A DNA stretch of 64,000 nucleotides from Methylophaga muralis (GTDB lineage Bacteria > Pseudomonadota > Gammaproteobacteria > Nitrosococcales > Methylophagaceae), in assembly GCF_001720165.1 (NCBI RefSeq), contig NZ_MCRI01000002.1:62001-126000 (forward strand). The letters are read 5' to 3'. A program made the translations under genes and the position numbers. Positions 58,237 through 64,000 of the stretch are shown in pieces. Numbering within the stretch: the stretch's first letter is position 1; the number at the start of each line of letters is the position of its first letter. Below the pieces are notes generated by a model, which saw only the letters and a program-made list of their open reading frames with translations, was not told the origin of the DNA and searched no databases.

Positions 58237-58284
58237 CCAAAACTTCTTGCTGACTTTTATCGAACGTACAGCTTTTCATACTGT

Positions 58285-58316
58285 CTCTTTTTATATAACA
58301 AAAGAGATCGTTTTTT
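58285..58316 (+). terminator. possible terminator between PilZ and GST genes
   Basis: CTCTTTT (58285-58291) and AAAAGAG (58300-58306) pair across an 8-nt loop, followed by ATCG and six T, ending directly at the glutathione transferase start codon. The stem is AT-rich, so efficiency is uncertain. Confidence 0.35.
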
Positions 58317-58976
58317 ATGACGACCACACTACCCATCTTATATAGTTTTCGCCGTTGCCCTTACGCAATGCGTGCTCGTCTGGCCATTGCCATTACAGGT
58401 TGTCAGGTTGAAATACGTGAAGTAGTGCTGAAAGACAAACCAGCTAAATTACGGGAAATTTCACCTAAAGCCACTGTGCCGGTTCTGTTGCAAAATACCA
58501 ATAGTGTGCTGGAAGAAAGTCTGGATATCATGCTGTGGGCAGCAGAATCTCATGCCATCTGGCAATCGCTGGATGATGATCAGCGCAATGAATCTTTTAT
58601 GCTGATTCAGGAAAATGACGTCAGCTTCAAACAAGCTTTGGATCGTTATAAATACGCCGATCGGTATCCGGAACATTCACAGCAGTTTTACCGTGAACAA
58701 GGTGAACAGTTTTTAGCCACACTGGAACAGCGGCTGACTCATCGCAAAGGCTTAGTGGCAGATTCAATGACCTTGGTAGACTATGCGATATTGCCATTTA
58801 TCAGACAATTTGCTCTGGTCGATTGGGATTGGTTCAGTCAGACGGATTATCCAAACCTGCATCACTGGCTAAATGAATTTCTACAGTCAGGTTTGTTCAA
58901 ACGCATTATGCTCAAATACCCACCTTGGCAGGATGGTGATGCGGCGACCTATTTTCCAGCTATTGTCGCTTTATAA
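58317..58976 (+). CDS. glutathione S-transferase family protein
   Basis: A 219-aa GST-fold protein: the N-terminal thioredoxin-like domain (ILYSFRRCPYAMRARLAIAITG; the CPYAMR motif replaces the usual catalytic Ser/Tyr loop, with ATVPVLL and the SLDIML region) followed by the helical domain (about 90-215). The first Cys motif resembles glutaredoxin-like or GrxB-type GSTs, so thiol transferase activity is possible. It converges with bioD, three bases apart. Confidence 0.85.
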   Translation: MTTTLPILYSFRRCPYAMRARLAIAITGCQVEIREVVLKDKPAKLREISPKATVPVLLQNTNSVLEESLDIMLWAAESHAIWQSLDDDQRNESFMLIQENDVSFKQALDRYKYADRYPEHSQQFYREQGEQFLATLEQRLTHRKGLVADSMTLVDYAILPFIRQFALVDWDWFSQTDYPNLHHWLNEFLQSGLFKRIMLKYPPWQDGDAATYFPAIVAL

Positions 58977-58979
58977 ACA

Positions 58980-59636
58980 TTACAGCTTCAGATAAAAACT
59001 GGCATCTTCATCAGCTGCCAGTTTGGGTACAATCCCCATACATGGCGCGGCAATTCGCTTTGTAAGACTTTGAATGATTGCTGTGGATTGTGGATCCTGC
59101 AAAAAGTCATTGGCCACCCAGCCTTCCAATTTCAAGCCAGAAGCTGCAATGGCCTGCACCGTCAGCAAAGCATGATTAATACAGCCCAGTTTGATGGCAA
59201 CCACTAACACCACCGGTATTTGTAATGCTTTAGCCAGATCGGCAATGGTTTGCTGATCATTCAGCGGCACCAACCAACCACCAGCCCCTTCTACTACAAT
59301 GGCATCCGCCTGTAATTTCATAGCAGCGAAGTTCGTTTCAATGACATCCAGAGAAATGCTTTGACCGATTTGCTCTGCTGCAAGATGTGGCGCAATCGCC
59401 GGTTCAAAGGCGTAAGGATTGATCTGTGAATAGGGTAATTTGACATCAGCCTGTTGGCTTAAGGCTAGGGCATCCTCATTTTGCAACTGACCATCCTGCC
59501 ATTCACAACCACTGGCTACCGGTTTCATTGCCGCGACTCTTAGGCCCTTCTGTTGTAAGACCTTTATAAGTCCAACACTGATACGGGTTTTACCGACTTC
59601 AGTATCGGTACCGGTAACAAATACATGCGTGGTCAT
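58980..59636 (-). CDS. bioD: dethiobiotin synthetase
   Basis: A 218-aa ATP-dependent carboxylase that closes the ureido ring to make dethiobiotin. The P-loop is FVTGTDTEVGKTRISVGLIK (about residues 4-23), followed by KPVASGCEW and VEGAGGWLVPLND. ATG 59636 overlaps the bioC stop (TGATG); a longer in-frame reading to 59678 would run into bioC. It is the last gene of bioB-bioF-bioH-bioC-bioD. Confidence 0.95.
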   Translation of the reverse strand: MTTHVFVTGTDTEVGKTRISVGLIKVLQQKGLRVAAMKPVASGCEWQDGQLQNEDALALSQQADVKLPYSQINPYAFEPAIAPHLAAEQIGQSISLDVIETNFAAMKLQADAIVVEGAGGWLVPLNDQQTIADLAKALQIPVVLVVAIKLGCINHALLTVQAIAASGLKLEGWVANDFLQDPQSTAIIQSLTKRIAAPCMGIVPKLAADEDASFYLKL

Positions 59637-60535
59637 CAGAGCTTGCTTCTCAACTTTTCGAGGCTGACTGGCACACATCCCTCTTCGGTCATTTGCAAAG
59701 AATTTTCACCGGCCCAGGCATGGCCATAAATCACTTCATAAGTGGCCGGAAGTTGGCCATTGACCCGGAATTGTTCACTGGCGGCTTTGACTTTGTTTAA
59801 CGTATTTTTGCCGGTCAAACCACGGCGCCGTCCCTGATTGACATTGCGCGCCCCCAACTGCTGCAAATCGCGCATCATGCCGATAATATCGTTATACAAA
59901 AGACTATGCCGATCACTGTCCAGTACTGGATCACTGAGTCCAGCAGCAAACATCGCTTCTGCCACGTCATGCATATCCAGAAACACATTAATATGCGGGT
60001 AGCTGTCTACTGCTGCCCAACTTTGACGCAGTTCTTGCAGAGTGTCAGGGCCAAGCGTGCTGAACATTAACAAACCACCGGGACGCAACACACGTTGTAT
60101 CTCGGCAAACGCAGCGGTTAAATCACACCACTGCAAGGCTAGATTGGCATAAACCAGATCCACACTGTTATCGGCTAACGGTAATTGCTCGGCATCACCG
60201 GCAATAAAAATAGGGGTCTGCTGACCAGGTAACCAGCGCCGCAACCCAAGATCTTGACGATAACGCTGTCTCGCCTGTTTAAGCATAGCCGGTGCAATAT
60301 CTAATGCTACTTGCTGGGCCGCCGGATAACGCTGTTGCAGCAAATGCAGATTACGTCCGGTACCGGTACCCAAATCCAGAATCTGCTGTGGAGTGATTTT
60401 GACCAGATCCAGACGCTCCAGCATTTCATCGGCAGTATCTCGCTGCAATATCGCCACATCATCATAACTGTTGGCAGCATTACCAAAGGCCCGCGCCACC
60501 CGGCTTTTTTCCGGTCGCAGAGTTTGCTCAGTCAT
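59636..60535 (-). CDS. bioC: malonyl-ACP O-methyltransferase BioC
   Basis: A 299-aa SAM-dependent methyltransferase that disguises malonyl-ACP as its methyl ester so that the pimelate chain can be built. Motif I is ILDLGTGTGRNLHLL (about residue 50), with DAEQLPLADNSVDLVYANLALQW (in part) and the cofactor site LRPGGLLMFSTLGPDT. ATG 60535 (MTEQTLRPEKSRVARAF) has no long leader and overlaps the bioH stop; the longer reading to 60616 lies inside bioH. Confidence 0.92.
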   Translation of the reverse strand: MTEQTLRPEKSRVARAFGNAANSYDDVAILQRDTADEMLERLDLVKITPQQILDLGTGTGRNLHLLQQRYPAAQQVALDIAPAMLKQARQRYRQDLGLRRWLPGQQTPIFIAGDAEQLPLADNSVDLVYANLALQWCDLTAAFAEIQRVLRPGGLLMFSTLGPDTLQELRQSWAAVDSYPHINVFLDMHDVAEAMFAAGLSDPVLDSDRHSLLYNDIIGMMRDLQQLGARNVNQGRRRGLTGKNTLNKVKAASEQFRVNGQLPATYEVIYGHAWAGENSLQMTEEGCVPVSLEKLRSKL

Positions 60536-61285
60536 GCAAAAACCCACTGATTTTATCGGCACACAACTGTGGTCGGGAGATAAACGGTGCGTGCCCTGCT
60601 CCGGCAATACGATCAATTGAAATAGTACTGTTTAGACTCGATAAATTTTCCGCCAGCGTTATCGGTACCAACTGATCGCGCTCACCGAAAATACATTTCA
60701 CCGGTAACGTTAATTGTGCCAACTGTGTACGTAAATCCAGTGTTTCCAGCAAATCCAATCCGGCCTGTAGTGCTTCTGGGTGGGCGACATTATCGGCGGT
60801 TTGCTCTGCCAGCAGCTGAATTGTATCACGCTACCTTCCGCGCCACGCGCCTGTAACATAACAAAACGTTTCAGGGTTTCCCGTTGATTATGATCGAGCT
60901 GACCGGCAAACACTGCAAAAACTGCTGCATCCATTGCACAATGCCAATCATCTGAGGTAACAAATTTCGGATTGGCCGCCAGCAGAATAAGTTTGTTAAC
61001 ACGTTGCGGATAGCGTGAAGCAAATGCCAGACTCAACTGCCCGCCCAACGACCAACCCAGCCAATGAGCAGTCAGCGGAAGACTGTCGGCAAGCTTTGCT
61101 AACAGTGGTTCTATTTGCAGTGCTTCAGCCTGCCAATCGGATTGACCATGGCCCGGTAAGTCCACCAAATGCAAAGTGAACTTGTCTGCCAATAATTCAA
61201 TAAGCGGCTGCCACACACCACTATGCATACTCCAGCCATGCACCATTACCAGATCCGGCCCCTGGCCAACCCGTTTAATGAACAT
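60528..61285 (-). CDS. bioH: pimeloyl-ACP methyl ester esterase BioH (apparent frameshift)
   Basis: The rebuilt protein is 252 aa, the usual size of BioH, which removes the methyl ester to end pimelate synthesis. It is an alpha/beta hydrolase with VHGWSMHSGVWQPLIE, nucleophile elbow GWSLGGQLSL (Ser about residue 80), catalytic Asp region VKCIFGERDQLVP and late His in AGAGHAPFISRP. The frame breaks at about 60829: one extra G (agcgtg to agcggtg) joins ...ARGAEGS to GDTIQLLAEQ. ATG 61285 overlaps the bioF end. Confidence 0.82.
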
Positions 61286-62446
61286 AACTAAGCTCCAGTG
61301 CATCGAGTAATTTATTAATATGCTCGGCTTCGTGTGCAACAGACAGGGTAATACGCAATCTGGCGGTATTTTTCGGTACTGTCGGCGGACGGATAATGCC
61401 CACTAAAATGCCTTGTTGTTCCAGATCCTGTCCCAATTTAAGGCTTTTTTGTCATCGCCGATAAGCAGCGGTTGAATCGCCGTTTGTGAGGGCATTAACG
61501 GTAAACCTAATTGAGTCGCACCATCCCGCAGTTGTTTGATAAGTTGCTGTAATTTATCGCGCCGCCAGCTTTCCTGTTTAATCAGTTTCAGACTCGCCAA
61601 TGTCGCTGCGGCGATAGCCGGTGGCTGTGCTGTGGTGTAGATAAAACTGCGAGCCTGTTGTACCAGAGTTTCAATCACCACCTCGTCAGCTGCAACAAAA
61701 GCCCCTGCCGTACCAAAGGCTTTGCCAAAGGTGCCGACTAACATCGGCTTTTGCTGTGTTAATTCAAAATGTTCGATAACACCGCCGCCGTTTTGGCCAA
61801 GCACTCCAAGACCGTGTGCATCGTCAATCAACACCCCTGCTTTGTGCTGTTCGGCCAAGTCCATGATTTCAGGTAATGGCGCAATATCCCCGTCCATACT
61901 GAACACACCATCACTGACAATCAGTTTGTTTCGGGAGTTGGCGGCAGTGTGCAAACGTTGATGTAATAAAGCCATATCGGCATGGGGATAACGTAATTGC
62001 TGAGCTTCGCTAAGGCGGCCACCATCCAGTAATGAGGCGTGATTCAATTTGTCTTGTACCAGCACATCCGTTTTACCAAGCAATCCATCAATCACACCGA
62101 TATTAGCCATATAGCCGGTGGAAAACAGCAGAACTCGCTGTTGTCCGGTAAATTCTGCCAAGGCTTCTTCAAGCTGATGATGATAACGACTGTGTCCGGT
62201 CAGTAAATGAGCGGCGCCACTGCCCACGCCTTCGCGATCCAATGCGTCGGTAAAGGCTTTTTTTAAAGTGGGATGTGCTGCCAGACCAAGATAATCATTA
62301 CTGCTGAACGACAACAATTTACGGCCATCCAAGACGACCTCAACACCCTGTTCACCATCACGCAACCGCGAGCGACGATACAAACCAGCAGCTTGTCGTT
62401 CTTTTAAAGCTTGTTGAAGTTGTGATTGCCAGGGAAGTTGTGACAC
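61275..62446 (-). CDS. bioF: 8-amino-7-oxononanoate synthase (apparent frameshift)
   Basis: The rebuilt protein is 390 aa. BioF is a PLP enzyme that condenses pimeloyl-ACP or -CoA with alanine. Visible parts are FSSNDYLGLAAHPTL, LFSTGYMANIG, IDDAHGLGVLG (PLP Asp), and MLVGTFGKAFGTAGAF with the Schiff-base lysine (about residue 237). The frame breaks at about 61437 in a short A run: one extra A continues as KLGQDLEQQGILVGIIRPPT and RLRITLSVAHEAEHI to TAA 61275. Without it the frame stops at 61403. bioH starts inside the last codons. Confidence 0.87.
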
Positions 62447-62484
62447 GAAAGCGCCTCGATAAATCAGCTACGTGAAGCAATTGA

Positions 62485-62538
62485 AAAGGCGATTGCCTTT
62501 AAGTGAAATGCTCTGTGCGGCAAGACCACACAGAGCAT
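62485..62538 (-). terminator. tandem hairpins between bioB and bioF
   Basis: On the minus strand ATGCTCTGTGTGG and CCGCACAGAGCAT pair with a 5-nt loop (62508-62538; 13 bp with one G-T pair), followed by AAAGGC/GCCTTT with a 4-nt loop (62485-62500) and TTTTC. They lie within the 112-bp gap between bioB and bioF. They could end or slow part of the transcription after bioB, or stabilise bioB mRNA. Confidence 0.4.
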
Positions 62539-62558
62539 CCAGTTAATTATGCAAAGGT

Positions 62559-63572
62559 TTATGCGGCTGAACAGTGTTTATCTTCCTGTTGCTGCTGACC
62601 GACTTGTAACGGTGTGATCCCCAGACGTTTGAATAAACGTTGATCGTGGTCGGTATCCGGATTGTCTGTAGTTAGCAGTTTCTCACCGTAGAAAATCGAG
62701 TTGGCACCGGCCAGGAAACTCATCGCCTGTAATTCATCGGTCATGTTTTCACGACCGGCAGAAAGTCTGACAAAAGATTGCGGCATCATGATACGTGCTA
62801 CCGCGATGGTGCGAACAAACTCAAACGGATCCAGATTATTGATGCCATCCAGTGGTGTGCCTTCGACTTGAACCAATAGATTAATTGGTACGCTCTCAGG
62901 ATGACTTGGCAAATTGGCCAGACTGATCAACAGACCAGCCCGATCTTTCCGGCTTTCGCCCATGCCGACAATACCGCCACTACAGACATGAATGCCCGCT
63001 TCACGAACATGACTTAAGGTATCCAGACGATCCTGATAAGTACGGGTGGAAATGATTTCACCATAGAATTCCGGTGAGGTATCAAGGTTATGATTGTAAT
63101 AATCTAATCCGGCTTCTTTCAGGCGTTTGGCTTGGTGGTTTTCCAACATGCCCAGCGTGACGCAGGTTTCCAGCCCCATATCCTTAACGCCTTCAATCAT
63201 CGCCACGACACGATCCACATCGCGATCTTTCAGGTTACGCCAAGCAGCCCCCATACAGAAACGGCTGGCACCGGTGGATTTAGCCTGTGCAGCGGATTCA
63301 AGCACTTTATCCAGAGGCATTAACGGTTCGGCTTTTACTGCTGATTCGTGATGCGCGCTTTGTGGACAGTAGCCACAATCTTCAGCACAACCGCCAGTTT
63401 TGATACTCAACAAGGTACTGATTTGTACAGCATTGGCATCAAAATTCTGCCGGTGAATGGTTTGAGCTTTGTACATCAGATCCGCAAATGGCAAATCAAA
63501 CAAGGCTTCAATTTCCGCCTGCTGCCAGTCATGGCGAAGCGGTGCGGTCTTTTCTGCTATATTTTCAGTCAT
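62559..63572 (-). CDS. bioB: biotin synthase
   Basis: A 337-aa radical SAM enzyme that inserts sulfur into dethiobiotin. The SAM-cluster motif is [16 protein letters not shown] (CxxxCxxC, about residue 62); other signatures are [44 protein letters not shown] (in part) and [15 protein letters not shown] 63572 (MTENIAEKT) is preferred; ATG 63584 adds MKKP and is also possible. It heads the biotin operon and is divergent from comF with a very short shared promoter region. No BirA operator was recognised. Confidence 0.96.
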   Translation of the reverse strand: MTENIAEKTAPLRHDWQQAEIEALFDLPFADLMYKAQTIHRQNFDANAVQISTLLSIKTGGCAEDCGYCPQSAHHESAVKAEPLMPLDKVLESAAQAKSTGASRFCMGAAWRNLKDRDVDRVVAMIEGVKDMGLETCVTLGMLENHQAKRLKEAGLDYYNHNLDTSPEFYGEIISTRTYQDRLDTLSHVREAGIHVCSGGIVGMGESRKDRAGLLISLANLPSHPESVPINLLVQVEGTPLDGINNLDPFEFVRTIAVARIMMPQSFVRLSAGRENMTDELQAMSFLAGANSIFYGEKLLTTDNPDTDHDQRLFKRLGITPLQVGQQQQEDKHCSAA

Positions 63573-63605
63573 GGGCTTCTTCATCAGATTTAATGGATTA
63601 ATAAC

Positions 63606-64000
63606 ATGATGGTCAGAAACTTTAGTGCCGTAGTGACGCATCGTTTGGCGGAATTATACAGCAAACTGTTGCCGATTCCCTGCTTCCTCTGTGGTGACTT
63701 TAGTCCACACGATGCCCTGTGCAAAGCCTGTGTCGAAGACCTGCCATGGCTGGACCATTGTTGTCAGCGTTGTGCCTTGCCACTTAACGAAAGCGGAATC
63801 TGCGGCCAATGTCTGCAACATCCGCCACCACAGCAATCCAGTTTGGCGTTATTTCGTTATGAAACGCCCATCAACCATTGCATCGCTGCATTTAAATTTC
63901 ACCAGCAACTGGTTTTTGCTCAACTGTTTGCCAAACTGCTGGCAGCAAAAGTAAACCAGCGCCAGCAGCCGTTACCGGAAATATTGATTCCCATTCCGTT
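63606..64000 (+). CDS. comF: ComF family protein (3' partial)
   Basis: The frame is open from ATG 63606 to the window end, 131 codons. ComF proteins are phosphoribosyltransferase-like proteins used for DNA uptake. The N-terminal zinc-finger-like cysteine pattern is clear: [34 protein letters not shown] and CGQCLQH (in parts), followed by the conserved [19 protein letters not shown]. The PRTase part lies beyond the edge. It is divergent from bioB, the classical bioB-comF neighbourhood. The second ATG (63609) is an equally good start. Confidence 0.85.
   Translation, partial: MMVRNFSAVVTHRLAELYSKLLPIPCFLCGDFSPHDALCKACVEDLPWLDHCCQRCALPLNESGICGQCLQHPPPQQSSLALFRYETPINHCIAAFKFHQQLVFAQLFAKLLAAKVNQRQQPLPEILIPIP

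Noticed and set aside
63573-63605. BirA operator between bioB and comF
   Set aside because: No TTGTAAAC-type dyad is seen in the short gap.

Overview
This window is chromosomal DNA of a flagellated, chemotactic gammaproteobacterium with moderate to low GC. Gene order supports that placement: cheW/DUF2802 at the end of a polar-flagellum chemotaxis operon, rne|rluC-HAD-sppA, comEC-exbB-exbD-msbA-lpxK-trm112-kdsB, and bioB-bioF-bioH-bioC-bioD beside comF. The sequences resemble marine methylotroph lineages such as Methylophaga, but no methylotrophy marker lies in the window, so the genus is only a guess. I saw no rRNA, tRNA, CRISPR array, insertion sequence, prophage or toxin-antitoxin locus.

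Layout. 1-6.5 kb: motility and c-di-GMP genes (two CheW-type proteins, a 58-aa protein, DUF2802, a REC-GGDEF-EAL protein, an FlhB-tail-like protein, FliK) and a membrane pentapeptide-repeat protein. 6.5-11.7 kb: pgl-glk-apaG, a SIMPL protein, ilvA and rpiA. 11.8-21.3 kb: envelope biogenesis (LolC/E-type permease plus LolD, DUF2062, ComEC, ExbBD, MsbA, LpxK, Trm112, KdsB). 21.3-30.1 kb: RNase E with a long structured leader, divergent RluC-HAD-SppA, a 53-aa protein, HDOD, Adk, a PfkB kinase and a Rieske protein. 30.1-36.1 kb: TmcA, SlyX, MetH. 36.3-57.5 kb is looser and stress-flavoured: two ferritin-like proteins, a short-chain dehydrogenase, a chemoreceptor, a LEA14-type lipoprotein, LeuA with a divergent Lrp regulator, PPK2, ergothioneine EgtB/EgtD, small membrane proteins, a ZIP transporter, a Vgb-like propeller, ExoD, a BASS/ACR3 transporter, DUF2235, MscS and PhoH. 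57.6-64 kb: PilZ, a glutathione transferase, the biotin operon and the start of comF.

The most striking global feature is that eight genes are broken by what looks like a single missing base: the GGDEF/EAL gene, pgl, comEC, rne, the LEA14-type lipoprotein, egtB, bioH and bioF. In every case adding one base to a G/C doublet or an A/T run restores a normal full-length protein. Several are core genes, so draft-sequence error is likelier than real decay. Entries for these genes give the rebuilt extent and where the frame changes. One more gene (exoD) has an in-frame stop near its 5' end.

I found no convincing new multi-gene system. The best items for follow-up are the rne leader with a sequestered ribosome-binding site, two abutting hairpins at 49.5 kb, several small translationally coupled or well-initiated ORFs (58, 53, 23 and 97 aa), the GYF_2/pentapeptide membrane protein beside fliK, and the repeat in the RNase E tail.
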